A stretch of DNA of 64,000 nucleotides from assembly GCA_030068075.1 (NCBI GenBank), contig CM057841.1, positions 6,333,565-6,397,564 of the forward strand. Direction: 5' to 3'. The translations under genes were made by a program, and so were the position numbers. Source of the stretch: Paguma larvata (Eukaryota; Chordata; Mammalia; Carnivora; Viverridae). The number at the start of each line of letters is the position of its first letter. Positions within the stretch are counted from its first letter, which is position 1. This document shows, one piece after another, positions 10,476-29,000 of the stretch. The notes under the pieces were generated by a model. The model searched no databases. It was given only the letters and a program-made list of their open reading frames with translations, and was not told the DNA's origin.

Positions 10476-11866
10476 GTAAGTGGGACTCGGGTAGCTGGAG
10501 CGGGGAAGGCCGAGACGGGCGGGCATCCAGGGACTTACCGTGTGCGTCTGTGTAGAGTCTCTTTTCCTGCTTTGGACCTTGGGCGGGTCGCTTTGGGGAC
10601 GGTGGGGGTGGGACCGAGTGGGCGTGGTCCTGTCTGGGGGTGGGGGTGTATCCGGGTCCGAGAGGAGGAGTTGGGGCCCGGGTGGGGACCTGGCTTTGGC
10701 AAAAGGGGTGGGAACCTCCGGCTTCGGGGTTACAGTCAGAGATCCTAGCTGGCCCGACCCTTCAGAGACTGGAGTCAGCCTGACCTGCATCCCTCCCTGG
10801 TTTGGGGGGACATTCGGGGTTCGGAGGGTGGGGAAGGCCGAGATCCCACTGTGGAGCATTTTTGGAGCTTCACCTTACTGAGGGGCTTCTCGGGATGATG
10901 ATGAGGGAGACCAAAAGCATAAGACTTTAATCCCAGCCACCTGGGACCCAGAAAACAGACTCCTTATATTAAAATCTTATAGAGCACCGACCGCAAGCTA
11001 AGGACCATCCAGTCTCCTTCATCAATTCTACGAACACATGTTTAGGTGCCCTGAGGGCCAGGTCCCGTCCTATATCCAAGAGCCCCCAACATTGTCTCGG
11101 CCCCTGGAGTCTCCAGGGGAGTCAGGGAGATAATAAGAAACCCATCAGCCCATCACTAAACAAGATAACTCTCATCTTGGAAACTGCTGTGAAGACCACA
11201 GGGCACAAGCGGGATGAGACAGAATCAGGGTCATGAAGGGAAGGTACAAAGAGACCAGGGAAATGCATACTCTCTTTGGCCTGAGTTTCATTTGGGGCCC
11301 TGAGCCAAGATGAGCTTGTGAACCACTATCAACAGGGCCTGCATGTCGAGCTAAATAGATGCTCACTGAAGCAAGAGGCTTTCATTCCAGCATGTTCAGC
11401 CCTTTCCACACCTTAATTCCTATAACCTCTGTGTTGGGTTACCACTCCCATTTTATGGGAGGGGAAAACTGAGGTACACGACATCTGAAGACCCCATAAC
11501 TGTCTACCTTTCCGTCATGTAACAGGAATAGTCATTACCCTATTGGGCAACTGGGGGTGTGCCCCTTGCCTGCCCATTGTGAAGTAGAGTAGGAAAATTT
11601 GAGATACTCTTGTCAACAATGCCTGGAATAGCACTGGGTACACAGTAGGTACCCAGAAAATGCCAAGCGGAGGTTTCACCACTGTTGGGTTTGGCCTGGG
11701 TGCAGGGCTCCAGGCTTCCACAGCCACAGCCCCTCCTTCCCGCACACAGGTGCCAGGGTGTGGGGTTCTGGCCACCACAGGCATTTGCCCGGTCTCTTGC
11801 CTCCCCTTTCCCCCCAGAACTGCCTGCAGAGGAGCTGGCTGTTCCTGGAAGAGGCCAGAGGAGGGA

Positions 11867-19112
<7,246 letters not shown>

Positions 19113-19670
19113 ACCCGCCTCACATTGGCTCAGACCTGGGAAAGCCTTAAGTCATAGCTCATCCCTTCCTAGACTTGGCCCCGTCATTCCTAACAGAAAC
19201 AACACAAACACATGCATATGCAAGCCTTCGCGGGATACATGCCTCCCGCACCCTCAGAGAGAAATGACGGAAATGACTGTGGGCATACTGAGCTCTAGGT
19301 CACCCATCCCCGGATATCAGCGCGGCCAAACGGTAGTAGGGAAGTGTGGAGTTCATCAGTGTTGAGGACCTTTGGTCATGAGGGTCCACTAATGCTACAT
19401 CATAGACCTGCAAGAGAGAGAAATGGGGGGGGAGGGATGTAGTGGATCAGGGGATGGCTTCTGTCCAAGGATTCACAATATTCCAACCCAGAGGTTTGCA
19501 AAGTGGTGAGAAACCCAACAAATGCTTCTCATATGCAGGAACCCCATGCGCCCAGAGTGTATCATTACCGCACATTACATTCTTCCCGGGTGCTTATGAA
19601 GGGCGCAAGGCAACTATGAATTCCTCTCCAGGTGACTAACAAGCCTTAGAAACACAGATGTTGATGTTTC
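19113..19670 (+). pseudogene. vestigial zinc-finger tail downstream of the ZNF135 stop
   Basis: After the TAG at 19110-19112 the sequence still encodes finger relics. About 19135-19175 reads PGKALSHSSSLPRL, compared with CGKAFSHSSSLxxH. About 19495-19530 reads QSGEKPNKCFSYAG, compared with HTGEKPYKC. Frames are broken and cysteines or histidines are lost. The tail lies in the likely 3' UTR. Confidence 0.6.
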
Positions 19671-20276
19671 ACAAAAAGGAAGACTTTTTTCCTTCGTTAA
19701 GCCACCATCTCCTGAACAAACAGCACCCCCACATTGGAACCTTGTTTTGCAAGGTTTCTCTCTCTCTTGACAAATGTACAAGTTATTCTTCTCTTGACTG
19801 TTTTTCATTGAGTCTCTTTCCCAGTGTTTAATAAGCTTTTGTTTTTGTATAATTTATCTTGAAGGTCCATAGTATTACACCGCATCCTGAATTCATTAAC
19901 AGCAGCCTCTCTGACAACCATGACACTTGAACGGTGACTTGCCATCCTCATCAGAGCCCATATTTAAGTTACATTGGCTGGATTTGGTCACCAGCCACCA
20001 GGGTTATATCAGTTGGCTTGATTCTCCAATTACAACGCTGGGACATATATGAGCTTCCAGTTAACTTGAAATTTCTCCCTTGGGGGAGCATATTTTAAAA
20101 GGTCTTCCAATAGTCCTCACTATGCTTGTGGAATGCCTCCTCTCTTAAAAAAAATTTTTTTTTTGAATGTCATGGTCATTTAAAAGCCGCTTCAGAAAAA
20201 CAGTCTCCAGTAAAAATGCACGTCACATTGGTAAATTTAAATATTGTAATAGTCCCATTTAAAAAGCAAGAAGAAG

Positions 20277-20483
20277 GGCGCCTGGGTGGGTCAGTTGGTT
20301 GTGTCTGACTCTTGATTTCAGCTCAGGTCATGTCTCACGGTTTGTGGGATTGAGCCCCACATCTGGCTCTGGGCTGACAGCATGGAGCCTACTTAGGATC
20401 CTCTCTCTCTCCTTCTCTCCCTCTCTGCCCCTCCCACACTCATCCCCTCTTTCTTCAAAATAAATACACTTAAATAAAAATAT
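20277..20483 (+). mobile_element. felid tRNA-type SINE
   Basis: Starts GGCGCCTGGGTGGGTCAGTT. The tail AATAAATACACTTAAATAAA leads into AAAAAGCAAGAA, which repeats the left flank AAAAAGCAAGAAG. Confidence 0.92.
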
Positions 20484-21453
20484 AAATAAAAAGCAAGAAA
20501 CAGGTGAAATTAATATCTGTCCTTATATGTCCCAAATATTACCATTTCAACACGTCAGTATAAAACCACTAATGAGATGTTTTGTTTGCTTTCTGTATAC
20601 TAACTACATCTTCCAAATCCGGTGTTTCTTTTACATCTGCAGGACATCTCGGTTGGCAGTAGCCTCCTTTCAGGTGCTCGTTTGCCACATGGAGCCAACC
20701 AATGGCTGTCCCAGGCAGGACAGCTCAGCCTCAGTCCCCTGGTCAGCTGTTTTGTACCCCTCTCTTTATTACATGTATCGTTCTTTCCCTGTGCTCCTAT
20801 CCTTGTGTAGGTAGCTTCTTGTCCTCAAGGAAACCAGGTTCCTACCCCTGAATCCAGTGTAGAAAACACTTCATGCCAATTGTGCATAGTTCAGACTCTC
20901 TAGGAATATAATTCTTAGGAGAACATTACATTTGGGAAACACATTAAGGCTCCTCTATTCCAATACAGTTCAGTAAAAATGGAACCCAACCACACGCCCT
21001 TCAGCAGTCCTCTGAAAATGCCAGCTCACCGACAAACAGTCATGCAGGCTCTTGCCATCCCACTCAGACCCTCTCCATCCGCTCCCACAATGATACAAAC
21101 GCATACAGCACAGCATTGGGAACCATGGGGAGATGCCCAGGGTATCACTTCTGCCCTACCTCTGGGAACCAGAGAGCTCCCCCGCTAGCGATGCTGCAGC
21201 AGTGATGGAAGTTGTGGAAGGTACACCCAGAGTGTCAGAAGAGCTCCGGGGGTGAGTGTGCTCCTAACTAGAGGGCCTGACTTACTTGCATAGTTGCTGA
21301 TCTGTCTCAGTTACTGACACAAAAGTTGAGGACCAACAAGGGAAACTTGAGCGGGGTGAACACAGGTTCAGAAGAGGCCATGCAGTTTCCACCTTACTCA
21401 TGGGGACACGTGTGCTTGGAATCCTGAGACACCCCATGTAAGAAGTCCCAACT

Positions 21454-21660
21454 GGGGAGCCTGGGTGGCTGAATCAGTTAAACATCCAACTTCAGCTCAG
21501 GTCATGGTCTCACATTTCACAAGTTCCAGCCCCACATCAGGCCCTGTGCTGACAGCTCAGAGTCTGGAGCCTGCTTCAGATTCTGCGCCTTCCTCTCCCT
21601 CTCTCTCTGCCCCTTCCCCACTTGTGCTTTCTCTCTCTCACGTTAAGAAAAAAAAAAAAG
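21454..21660 (+). mobile_element. felid tRNA-type SINE
   Basis: Diverged copy, GGGAGCCTGGGTGGCTGAAT, ending in an A-run at 21648-21659. Confidence 0.9.
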
Positions 21661-22706
21661 TTCTACTGCCAGGAGGCCACTGTGTGGTCAGGATGTCCAC
21701 ACCAGGCAGGCTCCGTGTATGGGCTCCAGTGAGCAGTCCTAGCCCGCGACCCTTCCCAACTGCATCAGGTGTGCAAGGGTGACTCAAACCCCACAGCTTT
21801 CAAGGTACCTCAGACTTCAAGTTCCCACCCGAGGTCTCACACATGGTGGAGCAAAGACAAGCCCTCCCTGCTGTGCCCTTTCTGAATTACTGACCCGCTG
21901 AATCTGTGAGCAAAACAAAATGGTGGTGTTTCATGGCCTTTCTTCTGCGCATGTGTGATGAAAGGGAGTAATCGCTGCTGCCTCTTTTGTCCTGTGGGAT
22001 GAGGGCCCTGTGTTTATGACCTCATTTAACCCTAATGACCTCCCTATAGCCCTAGCACCAAATACAGTCACATCAAGGGTCGGGATTTAAGTGTATAAAT
22101 TTGGGGTGGGGGATGCCATTCAGTCTGTGACAGAGGCATTTAAGCATCTTCTTCCCACTGAAATTTATTCCCATCTGGCCAGTTTTTCACTTATGGGATT
22201 TACCTTTCCCTACCCCTTTGACCAGTCATCCTCGCCCACCCTGTGCAAACTAGCCATGAACTCCACTCCATGCTGAGTGCCAGTGCACTTGGGGCTCTCC
22301 CTTGCTCTCCAGATGTCTCCTGTCATTTCTGAACCCTGGCTCAGTGCCCCATGATCTGTATGCTTTCCAGTCCTCCCAACTCCACTGGAGAGACCAGGGC
22401 CACCTTGCGTTTCCCGTTTCCTGCACCTTTCTCCATGGGCCACCCCTTTAGGTGGGAAACAGCACAGATCCAAAGCTTCTAATGCCTGAACTGAGCTTCC
22501 TCTGAGATGGACAAGTGGGAACATCTGGCCATATTTCTGTCTTTCTGTAGAATAAGTCACTTGTGTGTTCCACCATGTCTTAGGATGATGGTAGCAGGGG
22601 AACAGCAAACAAATCCTGACATCTTTTCAGTAGGTTTGTTTTTTGTAGTGGGTTGAGAAAAGCAATTCTGAAGTGATTTTTAGGGGTATTTTAGGACTTA
22701 GCACTT

Positions 22707-22917
22707 TAAAAAATGTTTATTTTAGAGAGAGAGGGCACATGTGCAAGTAGGGGAGAGGGGTGGTGGGGTGGTGGGGGAAGAATCTTAAGCAGGCTCCATG
22801 CTTAGCACAGAGCCCAATGCAAGGCTCAATCCCACAACCATGGGATCATGACCTGAACTGAAATCAAGAGTCACACACTCACCCAACTGAGCCACCCAAG
22901 GCTCAGTCCTGGTGCCC
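22707..22917 (-). mobile_element. felid tRNA-type SINE, reverse
   Basis: Reads from a poly-T side TTTAAAAAATGTTTATTTTA to the reverse A-box GAGCCACCCAAGGC. It forms a head-to-tail pair with the next copy. Confidence 0.88.
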
Positions 22918-22929
22918 CACAACTTAGCT

Positions 22930-23148
22930 TTTTTATTTTTTAATTTTAATGCTTATTTATTTTTGAGAGAGAGAGACAGAGTGCGAGTGGAGGAAGGGCA
23001 GAGAGAGGGAGACACAGAAACTGAAGCAGGCTCCAGGCTCCGAGCTGTCAGCACAGAACCCAACGCAGGGCTCGAACCCACAAACCATGAGATCGTGACC
23101 TAAGTCAAAGTTGGACCCCCAACCCACTGAACCACTCAGGTGCCTCAG
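22930..23148 (-). mobile_element. felid tRNA-type SINE, reverse
   Basis: From TTTTTATTTTTTAATTTTAA to CCACTCAGGTGCC. ACTTAGC/TCTTAGC flanks at 22922 and 23150 fit a target-site duplication. Confidence 0.9.
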
Positions 23149-23513
23149 GTCTTAGCATATTAATAAATGTGTTGATTTTAGGGTTCATACTATTGACATA
23201 AAAACATGGGGTAGTAGATTTTGAAAATGGAGGTATCGCTGTATATGTATGTGAATATACATACATATGGACACACATACCTTTTTGTGTGTAGCTGTGT
23301 GTCTATTTTATGTGCCTACAGTTCCTAGCTCACCAGAAGATACCCTAGTAGCAATGGCTACACCTGCCACTCAAATTTGGTCTCATTAGAAGCCACACTA
23401 AAAGAAGCCAGTTCTTTGGAACTAGAGGAATGGCTGATCTCAGGGTAGAAACAATTTGGACTTGGAACATCTTATTATACTAAAGAGAAAGGAATTGTTC
23501 AAAAAATGATGGA

Positions 23514-23719
23514 GGGGTGCCTGGGTGGCTCTGCCAGTTAAAGGTCTGACTTCAGCATCGATTATGATCTCGTGGTTTGTGAGTTTGAGCCCCGCATCAG
23601 GCTCTGTGCTGACAGCTCAGAGCCTGATGCCTGCTTCAGATACTGTGACTCCCTCACTTTCTGTCCCTCCCCCGCTCATGCTGTCTCTCAAAAATAAACA
23701 TTAAAAAAAAGTTTTTTTA
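23514..23719 (+). mobile_element. felid tRNA-type SINE
   Basis: Flanked by AATGATGGAG on the left and AATGATGGAGG on the right (23720 onward). Confidence 0.93.
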
Positions 23720-24924
23720 ATGATGGAGGCATATCACAGTGATGTAGGAGCCTTCTTGAAGGGACTCTCACTGGCCACATCTGGGACAACTTGAGCACCA
23801 AAATAAGGACAGCAATACATCATAAAACTTGAAAAAAAATAAGAAATAAAACAAGAATCCCTCAGTCCATCCTGATAATAAAGACAAATAAATGGGAGAG
23901 AAAGGAGGGTGCTGGGTACGCAGCAGAATGCCCAGGGCTGGCTGGTAATCACGGAAGGAGGGCTGGTGTCAGATAACCAGCATTTTGTAGCCATCTGGCA
24001 AAAATCATCAATGGAGGATGCCCTGGGGGGATGGGCATTTTGGTGAGAAGCAGGGTATTTGCATGATCTTAAAGCGTCTCCCCACAAATCGCTTATTAGT
24101 TAAGGGGGGGAAGTAACTCTAAGGTGGAGAAACTGGACAGCACTTTGAGCAAAGGAATCATCACCAACAGTAGGATTGTGGACCTCAGGCACCCCAAGTG
24201 TGTGTATGGGGTGCAGGGGGCCCACGGATCACAGGCGAGCAGGGGAAAATGTTCACATAGGTGGGGTTGGATGACTTTTATTATTTTTATGCCTCTTCTA
24301 CAAGCTTGAAATTTTTCCAAATAAAAATATGAAAATATAAACAAAAAAGGTACCAACACCTAGCTGTGCACGAAAAGAGACATCAGATAGGAAACAGGAT
24401 GGAGAGCTGGGCTTTGTGATAATGAAGGACCCATGGGTGGCCCTGCAGCTGACAGCAAGACACACCGCAGGGGTTAACTCTCTGTGGCAGGAGAGGCATG
24501 CTCATGAGTTAGGCTGGGAACAAGAGTTCAGAGAGCAAATATATATGCTCATTTATATTTAATTATTACCAGAGCCACACTCAGCTCAGGATGGGAGTGA
24601 GGGGGAGACAGGCGAAAAGGGCAACTGAGCTCGGTGATTGTGGCAGAGACAGGCACCTGGTACACAGTCCCAGACCCTTCCACGTGACTGAGGCCACGAG
24701 ATCATGCCTCTCCAAGGATACACAAGCGGAAGTGATGTGTGTCATCTCCTAAGCAAGTGAGTATGGCCTTCCCCATACGCTCCAGGGGGCCAGCAGAGAG
24801 CAGAACCACTACCGGGACAGAGCCTGGATCCCCAAATCACCACATGGAGCACTGTTCCCCTCCCATCCACACGCAAGCAACAGCAACAAACACAAGACTG
24901 TCATGTGAGTGAAGAAATAAATGC

Positions 24925-24930
24925 TTTATT
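24925..24930 (-). terminator. ZSCAN18: polyadenylation signal of ZSCAN18
   Basis: AATAAA on the minus strand about 1.08 kb past the stop codon. It is the first such signal I see downstream in an otherwise unique 3' UTR. Confidence 0.6.
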
Positions 24931-25896
24931 AGGTTAAGCATCTGTGATTCGGGCATCATTACAACAGACCGCCTGCTCCAACACCACGACAGAAAGAGGC
25001 ACCAGTTTATCTACAAGAAGCAGTTACGTTTATGCTCAGGCAACAGAAGCAATGCTCTAATCTGAGATCAAATGCAAATATCAAAAGATCACCTTATGTC
25101 ACCCAAGGAGTTAAGTTTCCGCCTCCCCAGGCAGCCGCATCTCATCAACCCTCATTAGTGTTTTCAAGCTGCTTTGCTCATGACTCTGAGTAAGAAACAC
25201 ATCTTACATTGCAACCAGGTCTCATAGTTAGATATATAGCTGAAGTTTCACAAAACAGTATTTGCCTTTACTACATGATGAATTTTTAACTACTTAATTC
25301 TACTTCGTTGATTTGCAATGCTGGCGACTGCCCACTAATTTGATTTCACAATTCACTAGTGGGCTGAGACGCATGCTTTGAGAACACTGCGTTGCCAGGC
25401 TCCAAGCATTTTTGTGATCTTTGTGAAGCCACTCCACACACACAGGCACGTGCTAAACTAGGAAACAATTTACTATTGAGGATTCAGAAGTGAACTTGAT
25501 ATCAGGCGTTTACGAAAAGACCAAACAGCTTGAACAGAAGCCCTGGGGAGCTGGAACAAGAGGAACAGAGACAAAGCTGACTTCAGCAAGAGAAGGCAAA
25601 TCACGCACTTTAAGGCAACTCTACACTTTGCACAATGACAAATGTTCCAATGTGTGGGCGGAGCTAAAATAGCTATGGAAGCAAGGGGAATCTTTCCCAC
25701 CTGACAGCTCGTGCTCGCACATGGGCACCTGCATGGGTGTGTTTACAAGGAGACGAGGGCTTCCCATGGGCCCTTCTGGGTTCTAAGCGCTTTAGCCACA
25801 TTAGCTCATTTAGAAGACAGATGGACTTATGTCCACACAGGTACTGCAGAAAGCCACGCAAGGGTTTCAAAGCAGCGGATACATTGCTCGGGAAAT

Positions 25897-25991
25897 CTGG
25901 CAGGCGAGGCTGTCCTCTAGGGACACTAACCTGGCAGGCGAGGCTGTCCTCCAGGGACACTAACCTGGCAGGCGAGGCTGTCCTCTAGGGA
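25897..25991. repeat. 34-bp tandem repeat, ~2.8 copies, in ZSCAN18 3' UTR
   Basis: Units start CTGGCAGGCGAGGCTGTCCT at 25897, 25931 and 25965. They differ by one base (CTCTAG/CTCCAG), so the duplication is recent. Confidence 0.95.
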
Positions 25992-26009
25992 CCCTTACAG
26001 CAAAGCGGC

Positions 26010-29000
26010 TCATCTCTGAGCCTCAGGCTGCACAGGGAAAACATCGCCGGCCACACACCCCGGGAGCCCGCGGAGCCTCCCACCGGCATGGGCGCCACAC
26101 GCAGCAGGGTAGGATCCCAGAGCCCTCCCCAGCGCGTAGCCTTTCTCCTTCTCGTGGGTCTTCTGGTGCTCGGCCAGGGCCAGGCTGAAGTGGAAGGTCT
26201 TCCAGCAGCCCGGGCACGCATACAGCTTCCTGCCACTGTGGCTTCGGAGATGGTCGATGAAATGTGAGATCCACGCAAAGGTCTCCCCACACTCGCTGCA
26301 CGCGTAGGGCTTCCCTCGGGACAGCCCAGGCTCATCGTCGGCAGAGCAGCCCGCCCCCGGGGACTCTGCGCTGTGGCCGGCTGCAGCGGGCTCCTTCACG
26401 TGGTGCTGCTGGGGGTGGCTCACGGTGGAGACAGGCTCAGGGCCCTGCCCGCCCACATCCTTCGAGTGGGGCCTCTTTCTTCCAAGGCCTTGGCGTGGGG
26501 CGGCTGGAGCTACAGGCACAGTAGGGCCCTCCCCAGCTGCGCCCCGGTCCTGGACTGGCTCCCGGATGACTGACTGCCTCTGGGCTCTGGGGACAGGGCT
26601 TGGTTCCCTCTCCTGAGGATCCAGAACCTTCTGCAGCTGCTCTTCCTCCTCTGGAGCAGCACCCGTCAAAGGGCAAACGAGAATTTCCCTTGTGATCCTC
26701 TCCATCAAGGTCTCGCACATGCTCTCTTTACTTTCCTGCCACCTCCTGCCCCCTGAAACAAGGTCGCGATGTGAGCAGTCCCACCTCCCAGGGCTCAGAG
26801 AAGCAAGCTGCTGTGTGAGCACAGCCAACCTAACAAAAGGCACGGGCCGGGGACTGTGAGGCCGGGCAGGATGGAAAGCCGGAGCACGGGGGAAGCGGGT
26901 GAGGACGTGAGAGTGCTTTGCATGCACACCATCAGTCAATTCCCTCCACAAACCCAGGGTCAACGGGTTCGCCCAAGATCGCTCAGAAGACTGCCGTGTG
27001 TCGCCATCTGCCTTCCCTTTTCTGGCACTCTCTGAGCGCATGACCGCCCACCTGCCGAATGCCCACCTGCCGGCACTTCCAACCTATCTTGCAGCAAAGC
27101 GGCCATGTGAGTGAGCTCTGGCTAACGGGATGGATGCACAAGTGTAAGGGGCATGGAGGGGCTTCCTTCTTCCTGCAGCTGTGGATGTGGGAGCTGCAGC
27201 AGCCATCCCCAACCGCGTGTTGAGTAGACACTGGCAATGGAGCCATGAGCTGGTGGGAGCTTGCGTCCCTCACCAGGAAGGGCCAAATGATCCCTTGGGC
27301 AGTAGCTAATGTGTTACAATGGCAGCCCCCCAATGAAGCCTGTCTCCTGGGTTCTGGGCCCTTGGGGAGTGCCTCCCCCCACACACGCGCACACATACAA
27401 ACCATACACACTGGCTTGGCTACGTGACCTACTATGGTCTACAGGATATTAAGCATGCATGACGCAAGCAAAGGTTTGCAAAGCACCTGACCAATGGTGT
27501 CCCTCCTCCTGGAATGCTCCAGAACCCAGCTGCCATGCTGTGAGGAAGCTCAAGCTAACTATTTGGAGAGGCAACACGGAGAACACAGTTTGATGGCCTC
27601 AGCTGAGCTGACTGGCAAGAGCCAGCACTAACTGCCACTGGTGTGAGTGAGACTGCCCGGGACACTTCAGCCCAGCCAAGCCTCCTGACGACTGTGGCTG
27701 TGTACACGGCCCAGCAGCGAGCAAAGGGAGAACTGACGCCCAGCCCAGCCCAGCACAGCCAATCCACAGGATCATAACAACTGACACCGCTGTTGTTCAG
27801 GAGACTAAATTCGGGGGCAGTTTGTTACACAGCGAAAGACTGTTAGACAAACTGGACTTCTGCCTCCCGCTCAGACACCGGGGTGGGGAGCAGCCAAAGT
27901 ATGGGACAGGTGGTGGGAGAAGACCGAGGTCAAAGTTGAGGAGCTGTGACGCGCTTCCACCAGCCTCGGAAAGGCGCCCTCTCCACCCCGGCCTCACCAC
28001 AGCTCTCGGGCCTCACCTGAGAAGCTGCCTTCCGGTGGTTCTGTTTCAACCAACCGAAGCTCCTCAGTCTCCAGCCTGCAGGTATCATCAGGCTGGGCGA
28101 GCTGATACCCTGAGTGGGATCAAAAAACATGAAAACTGAGAGAGACGCTGAAACAGAGAAGAGAAAACAGGCAACAATGCAACTCAAGCCCCACGGGCTG
28201 GCCAGGGCAGGCAGCAGGGCCTCAGTCCTTTCCTCTGCCCTGGGACACTCACCAAAGCTGCCTTGCTCAGAGGCCCCAGAGTGCTGGGGGCTCCGAGAAC
28301 ACTGAGGAAGGGGTGAAGAAGAGGGTCCACCAAGACAGAGCCAAGGGCCAACAGGGAAGTAGGGAAATTCAACGGAGAGCAAAGTCAGAAAAAAACATAA
28401 AACTACAGAGCTCGGAAGTCTGTGTTGGGGTCTGTGTTGTGGGCAGCGATGTCCACTCGAGACAGAAGAGCCATGAAGGCCAAGAGGCCCCATCTGTGGC
28501 GATGGTAAAGTTGACGACTGGGGCCGGGAGGCCTTTCCTCATTCAGAAGCTTTGGGTCCTACGAGCAGGGGCTGCAAACTCAAAAGCCCAGGGCTCTGGC
28601 AGGACTCAACCCTGTAGACTGAAGAGGGTGGGGCCAAGGTGGGGACACCAGCAAACTCGTTCACGGTCAAATTCATTTAAAACACTGTGGGGCCTTGGGG
28701 CACCTAGGTGCCCTCAGTGGGTTAAAGCTTACGACTCTGGCTCAGGTCATGATCTCGTGGTTCAACCTGCATCGGGCGTTCTGCTGTAAGCACTCGGCCT
28801 GCTTCAGATCCTCTGTCTCTCTCTCTCTGCCCTTTCCCTGCTTGCATGTGTGCTCTCTTTCTCTCAAAAATGAATAAACATTGGGGTGCCTGGTCATGAC
28901 CTCACGGTTTGTGGGTTCAAGCCCTGTGTGTCAGGCTCTGTGCTGACAGCTCAGAGCCTGGAACCTCCTTTGGATTCTGTGTCTCCCTCTCTCTCTGCTC

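Larger units (their letters stand above)
10090..10500 (+). promoter_or_regulatory. ZNF135: CpG-rich promoter of ZNF135
   Basis: A GC-rich, CpG-dense block directly upstream of and including the first exon. It holds two CTGGGAG(T/A)TGTAGT motifs (10158-10171 and 10393-10406), which are reverse complements of the ZNF143/SBS-type ACTACAAYTCCCAG element. It also holds two CGCAGGCGCAG NRF1-like motifs (10186-10196, 10421-10431) and a CCGGAAGTG ETS site at 10371-10379. There is no TATA box at a fitting distance, as expected for KRAB-ZNF promoters. Confidence 0.8.
24905..26009 (-). other. ZSCAN18: ZSCAN18 3' untranslated region
   Basis: Extends from the stop codon to a minus-strand AATAAA (TTTATT at 24925-24930 on the given strand). 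No intact open frame. It contains the 34-bp triplicate at 25897-25991. Confidence 0.6.
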
